Of a stretch of 47,182 nucleotides of DNA, positions 34,649 to 41,060 are shown one piece after another; position 1 is the stretch's first letter; each line of letters starts with the position of its first letter. The notes below the pieces were generated by a model. That model did no database searches. It was not told where the DNA came from and saw only the letters and a program-made list of their open reading frames with translations. The stretch comes from Bog-756 sp050014755. Lineage in GTDB: Bacteria > Actinomycetota > Acidimicrobiia > Acidimicrobiales > RAAP-2. The stretch covers positions 1 through 47,182 of the forward strand of contig JBEKCS010000027.1 of NCBI GenBank assembly GCA_050014755.1, read 5' to 3'. A program made the position numbers and the translations under genes.

Positions 34649-35644
34649 GTGTGGTACTACGGCGACCAGCCCCACTACCACGTGTCGAAATCGGGCAAAG
34701 TGGTTCCCGTGATCCTTAACGACCATGTTCGGCAGTGCTGCGCGTTCCTGTATGTCGACTCCAGAGGAAGCAAAAAACCTCTGGGTACGGCGTTTTTTTT
34801 ATGCGATCAGCCGTCCAGAAGTTCCCCGTCTGGATTTCTTTACCTTGTAACCGCACGACATATCATTGAGGGCGCTCGAAAATCTGGGTTCGACAACATT
34901 CACGTCAGAGTAAACACGTCAGTCAGTGCATCTCCGGGCAGGCAGGCAGCTGAGTGGTATGTGATTGCAGCCGACAAGTTTCTGGGGCATCCAGATGACG
35001 ATGAACCGGGCGTGGACTGGTTGACGCCACGGGATGACAGACCCCGCATCGATTTAGCGGCTGCTTGGTTTCCAGAAGACCCCGAAGTGTTCATGTGGCC
35101 AGGGTGGCTAACCGTGACACCCCAAGTCATCGATGACGAGAATGTGTCCGCTGGCGCTAACGTCGTCATAACGGGCCTGTATCGCAACCATGTTGGAGAG
35201 CATCGGAATATCCCAATCGTTCGCTCGGGGATACTCAGCGCGATGCCAGAAGAGCCAGTCAGCACCAAGATTGGGCCGAGCTACGTCTATCTGACAGAAG
35301 CCCGATCAGTTCGTGGATTGAGCGGGTCTCCCGCCTATCTGCTTTCAGAGGAGTGGGTGTGGCATAGCAAGGAAGGCGGCGCGCTAACCAAGCGTAACGG
35401 GTTCCAGATTTGGCTACTTGGCGTAACCCATGGACACTTTGACGTACCCGATTCAGACCTAATCGATGTCGGATGGGGCCGAGAGCGGATGAATGATGGC
35501 ATTGCAATGGTGACGCCAGCCCATCTGTTAGTAGACGTTATGCATAGACATGAATTCATGAACGTTCGGACTCCCGTCGAAATCGTTCCAGACCCCGCAT
35601 CGCTCGACATCGCTCTGCCAGAATCTGAAAGCCCGGAATCGTGA
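34649..35644 (+). CDS. Trypsin-like serine protease-fold cargo protein
   Basis: A 331-residue protein with a chymotrypsin-like core: GTAFFL then FLYLVTARHIIEG (H71), RIDLAAAWF (D135) and RGLSGSPAYL (S225, in the GxSGxP setting). The triad appears complete. There is no signal peptide, so it would act in the cytoplasm, like effector or sensor proteases. The GTG at 34649 follows the left transposon end by 65 bp. G+C and codon use (many AT-ending codons) differ sharply from the chromosome, so it came with the element. Target is unknown; a defence, regulatory or addiction role is possible. Confidence 0.82.
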   Translation: MWYYGDQPHYHVSKSGKVVPVILNDHVRQCCAFLYVDSRGSKKPLGTAFFLCDQPSRSSPSGFLYLVTARHIIEGARKSGFDNIHVRVNTSVSASPGRQAAEWYVIAADKFLGHPDDDEPGVDWLTPRDDRPRIDLAAAWFPEDPEVFMWPGWLTVTPQVIDDENVSAGANVVITGLYRNHVGEHRNIPIVRSGILSAMPEEPVSTKIGPSYVYLTEARSVRGLSGSPAYLLSEEWVWHSKEGGALTKRNGFQIWLLGVTHGHFDVPDSDLIDVGWGRERMNDGIAMVTPAHLLVDVMHRHEFMNVRTPVEIVPDPASLDIALPESESPES

Positions 35645-35652
35645 TCTGTTCG

Positions 35653-36933
35653 TCACCCCGCCATCGCAGGCTGCTCACCGAACGTCGGCACGTCCAACCC
35701 GATCTCATGAATACACGAGATCAGCACGACCAGGTTGTGACAGATCACCTTGCACAGAACCTCATTGATCTGCCCGGTGTCGGACTTGCTCCGCAGGGAG
35801 TCTCCGAACTTGGCCTTGATCATGGAGAACGTCGTCTCGACGTTGCTCCGCTGGTGGTAGCGGGCGAGGAACGAATCCCGCTGATAGGCGAACAGGTACT
35901 GCATCCGGTAGAAGGGATGCGTCTCGGGCTTGACCTTCGGCATGACGCCTTCCATGGCCGGGATCGGGCCACGGAACGGGATGTAGGCAGTCGCCCCGGC
36001 ATCCTCGGCGGCTTGAATGTTGACCTTGGACGAGTACGCCTTGTCGGCGGTCACGTCCCGCATGTCGAAACTCTCGGCGGTCGTCGCCAGGAGGGGCCGG
36101 AAGTAGTTGGTGTCGTGGCTGCGCCATCCGCTGATCTCCACGGCGGTCACGATGTTGGTACGAACGCCGGTCATGGCGTGCAGCTTGATCCACTCACGCT
36201 TCTTGGCAGGGGCCGAAGCGGCCTCGGAACCCCACTTGTGATCGAACCAACGGACGAACCGACAGGTCGTGAATCCGGTGGAGTCGGCGGCGAAGTCGGT
36301 TTCGACACCCTTCAGCGGCAGAGCAGACAGTTCGACCAGGCTGCGCAGAATGGGGGTCATTTCGGGGTCACGCAAGTAGCGGAGTACCGAGTTGAAATGC
36401 GGGTCCTGCTCGGTCAGACCCTTGGCAGCGTGCTCCCGCACGTCGCTGTCGGAACGGCGGGCGGACATGCCTCCGTAGACCTTGGACACCGCGGCGAACG
36501 CCATGTCGCTGATCGGCAGACGCGGACGACCCTTCCCCTGGGGCGGCTGAGGGATGCTGGAACACAGGTCGGCCAGCATCGGCAGGAAGCGGTCCTTCTC
36601 TTCGCACTGAGCCTTGTTGTAGGCAGCCCAGTCCTGGGTATAGGTGACCTTGATCTCTTCGGTCACGGTGCCCTCTTCGGTCGTGACCTCACGCCGGATC
36701 GTGAGTTCCACGGCCATGACGTGCTTACAGGGCTTGCCTCGCTCCTCATAGTCGGGGCAGGTGCATCCGAACCCCGGCTCCTGTTGGGTGCGGTCGAACG
36801 CCGGGGCGTAGGCGAGCGGGGCCACCTTGTAGGTTCCCTTGCCAGTCTGCGACGGAACGATCCATCCGTGCGTGCCCTTGCGGAGGGGCATCGTTGCTGC
36901 GATCTGAAGTGCCTTGATCTCTCGTGCTTCCAT
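35653..36933 (-). CDS. IS4-type DDE transposase with N-terminal SWIM zinc finger
   Basis: A 426-residue protein. Residues 57-71 form a SWIM finger (C57-x-C59 ... C69-x-H71) that should bind DNA or protein. The catalytic DDE core follows: D217 in FAADSTG, D297 in VTADKAYS, and E366. The last lies in Y359-x2-R362-x3-E366-x6-K373, the YREK signature of the IS4 family, whose target duplications of 9-13 bp agree with the 9 bp seen here. ATG 36933 has AAGGGAG upstream and a consensus promoter at 36966-36994. Length is intact, without frameshift, so it is probably active. Confidence 0.93.
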   Translation of the reverse strand: MEAREIKALQIAATMPLRKGTHGWIVPSQTGKGTYKVAPLAYAPAFDRTQQEPGFGCTCPDYEERGKPCKHVMAVELTIRREVTTEEGTVTEEIKVTYTQDWAAYNKAQCEEKDRFLPMLADLCSSIPQPPQGKGRPRLPISDMAFAAVSKVYGGMSARRSDSDVREHAAKGLTEQDPHFNSVLRYLRDPEMTPILRSLVELSALPLKGVETDFAADSTGFTTCRFVRWFDHKWGSEAASAPAKKREWIKLHAMTGVRTNIVTAVEISGWRSHDTNYFRPLLATTAESFDMRDVTADKAYSSKVNIQAAEDAGATAYIPFRGPIPAMEGVMPKVKPETHPFYRMQYLFAYQRDSFLARYHQRSNVETTFSMIKAKFGDSLRSKSDTGQINEVLCKVICHNLVVLISCIHEIGLDVPTFGEQPAMAG

Positions 36934-36965
36934 TGGATTCTCCCTTGTACTGTGTACCTACTAGT

Positions 36966-36994
36966 AATATACCAAGGGGTACAGGAGAAGTCAA
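36966..36994 (-). promoter_or_regulatory. Consensus sigma-A promoter of the transposase gene
   Basis: On the minus strand TTGACT (36994-36989) and TATATT (36971-36966) are separated by 17 bp, close to the vegetative consensus and unusual in this high-GC setting. It reads toward the transposase start at 36933. Confidence 0.75.
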
Positions 36995-37009
36995 CTAGAA
37001 ATCTGTTAC

Positions 37010-37038
37010 TTGACGTATATTCTTTGTGGGTACATAGT
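37010..37038 (+). promoter_or_regulatory. Promoter candidate for the zinc-ribbon gene, near leaderless
   Basis: TTGACG (37010-37015) and CATAGT (37033-37038) are spaced by 17 bp. Transcription would begin about 7 bp on, at or next to ATG 37046, so the mRNA may be leaderless. GGTACA-type hexamers at 36953 (inverse), 36979 and 37029 surround the two divergent promoters and may be an operator. Confidence 0.5.
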
Positions 37039-37045
37039 GGGGAGT

Positions 37046-37201
37046 ATGGGAACGGTAGAGCGAACAGTGACCTTCTACGTCTGCGAGCGGTGCGGGCACG
37101 AGTGGTACCCCAGGGGCGCGAACGCACCCACGGTCTGCCCGAAGTGCAAGTCTCCGTACTGGGACAAGCCGCGGCAGACTCCGAAAAATGGTGCCAAGTA
37201 G
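37046..37201 (+). CDS. Small zinc-ribbon protein of the transposon
   Basis: A 51-residue protein with two Cys pairs, CERC at about residues 11-14 and CPKC at about 29-32, in the pattern YVCERCGHEWYPR...TVCPKCKSPYWDKPR. Short proteins of this kind are common in mobile elements of archaea and bacteria and probably bind DNA, RNA or a protein partner. ATG 37046 is chosen because GGGGAG precedes it and the promoter points to it. It is divergent from the transposase, so it may control the shared promoter region, but this is inference. Confidence 0.8.
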   Translation: MGTVERTVTFYVCERCGHEWYPRGANAPTVCPKCKSPYWDKPRQTPKNGAK

Positions 37202-37235
37202 GCCCTAGGCGGGTAGGATTTTGTTGTAACAAGCG

Positions 37236-37308
37236 TGCAGGAGACCAGGGTCGAACTGGCATTTCCGGGGTCAGAGCCCGGCGTGCTGAGCCGTTGCACT
37301 ACTCCTGC
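37236..37308 (-). tRNA. tRNA-Gln (anticodon CUG)
   Basis: A 73-nt cloverleaf, read on the minus strand. Acceptor GCAGGAG pairs with CTCCTGC, the D-stem is GTGC/GCAC, and the anticodon stem CCGGG/CCCGG encloses CTCTGAC (U33, CUG at 34-36, A37). The T-arm is GCCAG-TTCGACC-CTGGT, followed by discriminator A. G18G19, A14, A21 and TTC are present; only one G-T pair. The 3' CCA is not encoded. It has G1-C72 instead of the U1-A72 of many bacterial tRNA-Gln. The gene lies inside the transposon, unlike chromosomal tRNAs. Confidence 0.88.
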
Positions 37309-37314
37309 GCAAAC

Positions 37315-37358
37315 GGGTCATGGGGGGTTGGGCCGAGAAACTTGGCCCCCCTTGACCC
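37315..37358 (-). terminator. Long hairpin between the winged-helix gene and tRNA-Gln
   Basis: GGGTCA (37315-37320) pairs with TGACCC (37353-37358). Inside, past one A-A mismatch, six G pair with six C, and wobble pairs extend the stem. The stem starts 7 nt after the stop of the minus-strand gene at 37366 and ends 6 nt before the tRNA 5' end. It could be a terminator or a leader for tRNA processing. Confidence 0.65.
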
Positions 37359-37365
37359 GGACTTC

Positions 37366-37863
37366 TCAATCAGGGGCGACCCTCTGGTTCACCCCCTGAA
37401 TCCAGTTAGGGTCGTTCTCGGGATGGCGACCACCGCTCAGGATGTCTTCCATTTGCTCCCCGGATGCCACCTGAGGAATACGAACGAAGGTGCCTCGCTG
37501 AGGCCCCTTGCCGATCAGTTCGTTACTAACCATGCGGCTAAGGATGCTGGACACCGAATCTTGCTGGGAGTTGTTACCGGCGAGACTGAGTGCCTCCATG
37601 ATCTCGGCAAGGCTGGCCACGGCCCGCTCATTGAGCAGCTTCAGCACAATGTCAGATACCGATTGCCGAGGCATCGAAACCGATGGGATGACCACAGGAC
37701 CAGTTGCGCCTGTACCGCTTCTCGTCCAAGCGGGAGAACTTGGCGTACCCCCGCCGAGTTCGTTGAGAGTTCGCTTCAGAACTTCAATCTGTCGATCAAT
37801 CTCAGCCCGCTCGTCCATGAGGGCCTGAATGGCAGTTTCCAGGTGTTCGGTGGCTGTCGTCAT
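37366..37863 (-). CDS. Coiled-coil and winged-helix protein of the transposon
   Basis: A 165-residue protein. Residues 2-36 are a coiled-coil helix (ALMDERAEIDRQIEVLKRTL), then a flexible Ser/Thr/Pro/Gly linker, then a winged-helix-like DNA-binding region at about 70-135 (VSDIVLKLLNERAVASL, VSSILSRMVSNELIGKG). The wing GPQRGTFVRI closes it. It resembles small regulators or accessory DNA-binding proteins; no family is recognised. Its promoter at 37871-37901 is near the right transposon end. It may regulate transposition or the protease, by inference. Confidence 0.75.
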   Translation of the reverse strand: MTTATEHLETAIQALMDERAEIDRQIEVLKRTLNELGGGTPSSPAWTRSGTGATGPVVIPSVSMPRQSVSDIVLKLLNERAVASLAEIMEALSLAGNNSQQDSVSSILSRMVSNELIGKGPQRGTFVRIPQVASGEQMEDILSGGRHPENDPNWIQGVNQRVAPD

Positions 37864-37870
37864 GCCTGCG

Positions 37871-37901
37871 AGTCTACATTGATTCGGGCGCCCCGTGTCA
37901 A
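37871..37901 (-). promoter_or_regulatory. Promoter candidate for the winged-helix gene
   Basis: On the minus strand TTGACA (37901-37896) is followed after 19 bp by TAGACT (37876-37871), a TANNNT-type -10. It ends about 8 bp before the ATG at 37863, allowing a short or absent leader. Confidence 0.4.
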
Positions 37902-37975
37902 TGACCAGGCTGACGGTTCCTTGACAACTCAGTTACCGCGCGAAGTCCCTGGTCAGGGATTTATCAATGATTATT

Positions 37976-38019
37976 GGTGCAGGAATCAGTTTTCTGGTGC
38001 AGGACAGACTTTGGGTGCA
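37976..38019. repeat. Right subterminal GGTGCA repeats
   Basis: GGTGCAGGA at 37976-37984 and 37996-38004 (20-bp spacing) and GGTGCA at 38014-38019 in the terminal repeat. They mirror the left-end set and probably bind the transposase. Confidence 0.65.
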
Positions 38020-38024
38020 AGGCC
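38009..38024 (-). repeat. Right terminal inverted repeat
   Basis: CTTTGGGTGCAAGGCC; its reverse complement matches the left end at 15 of 16 positions. Confidence 0.9.
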
Positions 38025-38033
38025 CATCGTCCT
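38025..38033. repeat. Right 9-bp target-site duplication
   Basis: Exact second copy of CATCGTCCT. It contains the orphan copy of the fadD3 start codon (CAT at 38025-38027, minus strand), 44 bp downstream of the ipdF stop, showing the ancestral gene order. Confidence 0.9.
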
Positions 38034-38071
38034 GGCCGGCTGGCCGGGCGCCCGCGAGGGTCCAGCCCCGT

Positions 38072-38884
38072 TCAGGGATGCTGGCTGCTGACCGACACGA
38101 CCTCACCGGTCATGAAGGTGGCGTAGTCGCTGGCCAGGAATGCGATCACGTTGGCCACCTCCCAGACCTCGGCGCCCCGCCCGAAGACCTCGCGACGACT
38201 GAGCTCGGCGAGGTCCTCATCGGACATCACCTTGTTGAGGAAGGGGTGGACGGCCAGGCTCGGCGAGACCGCATTGATCCGCACACCGTGGGGAGCGGCC
38301 TCCACGGCCGAGCACCGGGTGAGTGCCATCACGCCCGCCTTGGCCGCGGCGTAGTGGGACTGCCCGGCCTGGGCCCGCCAGCCGAGCACCGATGCGTTGT
38401 TGACGATGACCCCGCCGCCGTCCCTCGAGTAGAAGTGGCGCAGGGCGGCCCGGGTACAGCGGAACGTACCGGTGAGGGTGACGTCGAGAACCAGGTCCCA
38501 TTGGTCGTCGGTCATGTCGACCACGTCGACCTGGCCTCCGAGGCCGGCGTTGTTGACGGCCACGTCGAACCGACCATGTTCGTCCACCGCGGCGTCGTAG
38601 AGGCCCTGCACCTCGGATTCGACCGTCACGTTGCACGGAACAGCCAACGGACGCGCGCCGTTCGACTCGGGAAGCGCGGCGAGGGCATCGGCGGCCTCGC
38701 CGAGTCGCCGCTCGTGGGCATCGGAAACCACCACGGTGGCACCCTCCTCGATGCAGCGCTTGGCCGTGGCGAAGCCGATACCCGTTCCGGCCGCAGCGGT
38801 CACCACCACGATCTTCCCGGTCAGCAGGCCGTGACCCACCGGGGGCTGGGGGGCCCGTGGTGCACCGATGGCTGCGTCGGTCAT
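38072..38884 (-). CDS. ipdF: SDR resembling IpdF (steroid C/D-ring degradation)
   Basis: A 270-residue SDR with unusual cofactor loop TAAAGTGIG, NNAGLGGQVDVVDMTDDQWD, NNASVLGW and SHYAAAKAGVMALTRCSA. The segment from HYAAAKAG to the C-terminal SVSSQHP closely matches, from memory, mycobacterial IpdF, which acts on 5-hydroxy-HIP-CoA. Its ATG overlaps the fadE30 stop (ATGA). The transposon sits 47 bp behind its stop. In the ancestral order fadD3 would start 44 bp downstream. Confidence 0.92.
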   Translation of the reverse strand: MTDAAIGAPRAPQPPVGHGLLTGKIVVVTAAAGTGIGFATAKRCIEEGATVVVSDAHERRLGEAADALAALPESNGARPLAVPCNVTVESEVQGLYDAAVDEHGRFDVAVNNAGLGGQVDVVDMTDDQWDLVLDVTLTGTFRCTRAALRHFYSRDGGGVIVNNASVLGWRAQAGQSHYAAAKAGVMALTRCSAVEAAPHGVRINAVSPSLAVHPFLNKVMSDEDLAELSRREVFGRGAEVWEVANVIAFLASDYATFMTGEVVSVSSQHP

Positions 38885-40071
38885 CGCAGGTCTCCCTTGG
38901 GTTCGGGCGGCAGGCCGAGGACCCGCTCGCCGATGATGTTCCTCTGGATCTCGTTGGAGCCGCCGTAGATGGTCTCGGACCGGCTGAACAAGAACGTGCG
39001 CTGGAACTCGTCGAGCTCGTAGGGCGCCGCCTCGGCGATGACCCCGGCCGGGCCCCGGACGTCGATGGCCAGCTCGCCGAGCTGCTGATGCCAGGTGGCC
39101 CAGTAGAGCTTGATGATCGATGCCTCAGGGGGTGCCACCGGTCCGTCGTAGCCGGACAGGCTGCGCAGCGTGTTGAAGCGGAGCACCTCGAGCTCGGCGT
39201 AGGACCGGGCGAGGCGCTGGCGGATCACCGGGTCGTCGGCCCGGCCGTTCTGGCGTGCCGTCGCGATGAGGTGATCGAGCTCGCGACGGAACGTGAGCTG
39301 GTGACCGAGGAGCCCCACCCCACGCTCGTAGCCGAGGGTGGCGAGCGCGACCTGCCAGCCGTCGCCCGGCTCCCCCACCACCAGGTCCTTCGCCGTACGG
39401 GCCCCGTCGAAGAACACTTCGTTGAACTCCGAGGTCCGGGTGAGCTGTGCGATAGGTCGGACCTCCACTCCGGGCTGGTCCATCGGAACCAAGAGGTAGG
39501 ACAGCCCCTTGTGCCGGACCGAGCCTGGTTCGGTCCGGCACACCACGAAACACCAGTCTGACTGGTGGGCGAGCGACGTCCACACCTTCTGGCCGGTGAT
39601 CACCCATTCGTCGCCGTCGAGCTGGGCCCGCGTCGCCACGTTGGCCAGGTCGCTCCCGGCGTTGGGCTCCGAGTAGCCCTGGCACCAGAGCTCGGTGCCG
39701 GCCACGATCCGCGGGAGGAAGCGTTCCTGTTGGGCCGAGGTCCCGTACTGGATGAGGGTGGGGCCGAGCAGACCCTCCCCGAGAATGCTTACCCGGCCCG
39801 GGGCCTTGGCCTTCACGTACTCCTCGTTGAAGATCACCTGATGGGAAATGGACGCACCCCGGCCGCCGAACTCGACCGGCCAACCCAGACAGGTCCAGCC
39901 CCCTCCGGCCAGGACCTTCTCCCACTCGAGGCGAACCTCGAAGCCGTAGGTCTCGTCACCTGATCCGCCCCGACCGCCGAGTGCTGCGAATTCGCCAACC
40001 ACGTGGTCGGCCAGCCACGCCTGAACGTCCTTGCGAAAGGCCTCGTCCTCGGGTCGGTCTCGAAGGTCCAT
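38881..40071 (-). CDS. fadE30: Acyl-CoA dehydrogenase resembling FadE30
   Basis: A 396-residue flavoprotein dehydrogenase with LWCQGYSEPNAGSDLA, ITGQKVWTSLAH, SEFNEVFFDGART and the late IYGGSNEIQRNIIGERVLGLP. These stretches match, from memory, mycobacterial FadE30, which works on steroid C/D-ring HIP-CoA intermediates beside IpdF. ATG 40071 starts the expected N-terminal helix. First gene of the operon, divergent from msrB over 194 bp, where I see no clear KstR2-type box. Confidence 0.94.
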   Translation of the reverse strand: MDLRDRPEDEAFRKDVQAWLADHVVGEFAALGGRGGSGDETYGFEVRLEWEKVLAGGGWTCLGWPVEFGGRGASISHQVIFNEEYVKAKAPGRVSILGEGLLGPTLIQYGTSAQQERFLPRIVAGTELWCQGYSEPNAGSDLANVATRAQLDGDEWVITGQKVWTSLAHQSDWCFVVCRTEPGSVRHKGLSYLLVPMDQPGVEVRPIAQLTRTSEFNEVFFDGARTAKDLVVGEPGDGWQVALATLGYERGVGLLGHQLTFRRELDHLIATARQNGRADDPVIRQRLARSYAELEVLRFNTLRSLSGYDGPVAPPEASIIKLYWATWHQQLGELAIDVRGPAGVIAEAAPYELDEFQRTFLFSRSETIYGGSNEIQRNIIGERVLGLPPEPKGDLR

Positions 40072-40265
40072 GGTGGCTGCGTCCTGTAGGTATGAGGCTG
40101 CTCGGAATCTGACGCGACGTTAGCAAACGGCCTTTTTCGCTCCCCACCTGGCCCGATCGGGAACATGGGGGGGCATCGCGGCGTTACCCGTAGTGATCGC
40201 TCACGCGCTGATGGTTGGACCGGCGCGCCGGGGCGCGACGACATCGAGACCATGGAGGAGATCCC

Positions 40266-40694
40266 ATGAGCACCACCGACGGATCCACGACCGACGAGGG
40301 CAGGGTCGAACTCACCGACGACGAGTGGCGGGCCAGGTTGTCACCGGAGCGTTACGCCGTGCTCCGCCAGAAGGGAACGGAGCCGGCCTGGTCGGGCGAG
40401 CTCCTCCACGTCGAGGGCAGTGGCATGTTCACGTGCGCCGGGTGCGGTGCAGAATTGTTCCCCACCGACTCCAAGTTCGATTCCGGCTCGGGATGGCCGA
40501 GCTTCACCCGGGCCCTTTCGGAAGGCACCATCGAAGAACACCCGGACAACACGTTCGGCATGCGACGGACGGAGATCACCTGCGCCCGCTGCGGCGGTCA
40601 CCTCGGACATGTGTTCCCCGACGGACCGGCACCCACCGGGCTCCGGTACTGCGTGAATTCGCTGTCACTCGAGTTCGAGCCATCCGAGGACTGA
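40266..40694 (+). CDS. msrB: Peptide-methionine (R)-S-oxide reductase MsrB
   Basis: A 142-residue MsrB that repairs oxidised methionine. Two zinc Cys pairs are visible (CAGCGAELF and CARCGGHLGH), with SGSGWPSF, GHVFPDGP and the catalytic Cys in LRYCVNSLSL. The enzyme is cytoplasmic, using thioredoxin for recycling. GGAGGAGATCCC precedes ATG 40266. It ends before a strong terminator and converges with the ssb unit. Confidence 0.96.
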   Translation: MSTTDGSTTDEGRVELTDDEWRARLSPERYAVLRQKGTEPAWSGELLHVEGSGMFTCAGCGAELFPTDSKFDSGSGWPSFTRALSEGTIEEHPDNTFGMRRTEITCARCGGHLGHVFPDGPAPTGLRYCVNSLSLEFEPSED

Positions 40695-40747
40695 GCACAT
40701 AGGGCGCTCACGCGTCACCTCCTCTCACACCGTTCCCCCCATCCGCG

Positions 40748-40781
40748 ATCCGCCCCCGACTTCCCCCGGTCGGGGGCGGAT
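40748..40781. terminator. Perfect 13-bp bidirectional hairpin
   Basis: ATCCGCCCCCGAC (40748-40760) pairs with GTCGGGGGCGGAT (40769-40781) over an 8-nt loop, between the convergent msrB and the small gene after ssb. A duplicated GGTGGCGACCAGCC (40801 and 40842) follows, the second copy encoding the end of the small gene. Confidence 0.85.
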
Positions 40782-40838
40782 GCGCGTTGTCTGGGGACTC
40801 TGGTGGCGACCAGCCCGTCCAGGTGGACCCAGGTGGGC

Positions 40839-41060
40839 TCAGGTGGCGACCAGCCGCTCCTCCAGGAGGTCGAAGAGCGAGCCGAGAGAGTCGGCCTCGA
40901 CGTGCCCGCCCGATCGCACCAGGATCCGGCCGGCGTCAGCCAGTGCCTGGCAGGCACCGAACGCCTCCTCCTTGCTCAGCACCACCCGGGGACCGAATCG
41001 AACCGCTGTCGATGGAGCTGTGGCTGTGGCTGTGGCTGTGGCTGTGGCCGGATCATTCAC
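40839..41060 (-). CDS. Small hypothetical protein coupled to ssb
   Basis: A 73-residue protein. It has a low-complexity ATATATATA stretch at residues 5-13, made by a hexanucleotide repeat, and then a well-formed helical part (VVLSKEEAFGACQALADAGRIL) ending FDLLEERLVAT. The GTG at 41060 overlaps the ssb stop by 8 bp, so it is co-translated. I do not recognise a family; similar small proteins near ssb might act with it, but this is unproven. Confidence 0.6.
   Translation of the reverse strand: MNDPATATATATATAPSTAVRFGPRVVLSKEEAFGACQALADAGRILVRSGGHVEADSLGSLFDLLEERLVAT
41017..41046. repeat. (GCTGTG)5 hexanucleotide repeat inside the small gene
   Basis: Five exact copies of GCTGTG. In the coding direction they give alternating Ala-Thr. 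Copy-number change would add or remove two residues without shifting the frame. Confidence 0.9.

Larger units (their letters stand above)
34568..38024. mobile_element. 3.46-kb IS4-type transposon with cargo genes and a tRNA
   Basis: The element is bounded by inverted repeats GGCCTTGCACCGAAAG (34568-34583) and CTTTGGGTGCAAGGCC (38009-38024), 15 of 16 matching. An exact 9-bp duplication, CATCGTCCT, flanks it. The following GGCC extends the direct repeat to 13 bp by coincidence with the element end. Contents, left to right: a trypsin-like protein (+), SWIM-DDE transposase (-), a zinc ribbon (+), tRNA-Gln(CUG) (-), a hairpin, and a winged-helix protein (-). The G+C is visibly lower than in the flanks. 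Intact ends and target duplication indicate a recent insertion, which has split ipdF from fadD3. Confidence 0.9.

Noticed and set aside
34559..38037. 13-bp direct repeat CATCGTCCTGGCC as attL/attR of a site-specific integrase
   Set aside because: No integrase or recombinase gene is present; the same bases are fully explained by a 9-bp target duplication plus the GGCC that both begins the inverted repeat and happens to follow the right copy.
40072..40265. KstR2-type operator upstream of fadE30
   Set aside because: I could not find a palindrome resembling the KstR2 site; the GTTAGCAAAC segment is not a match.
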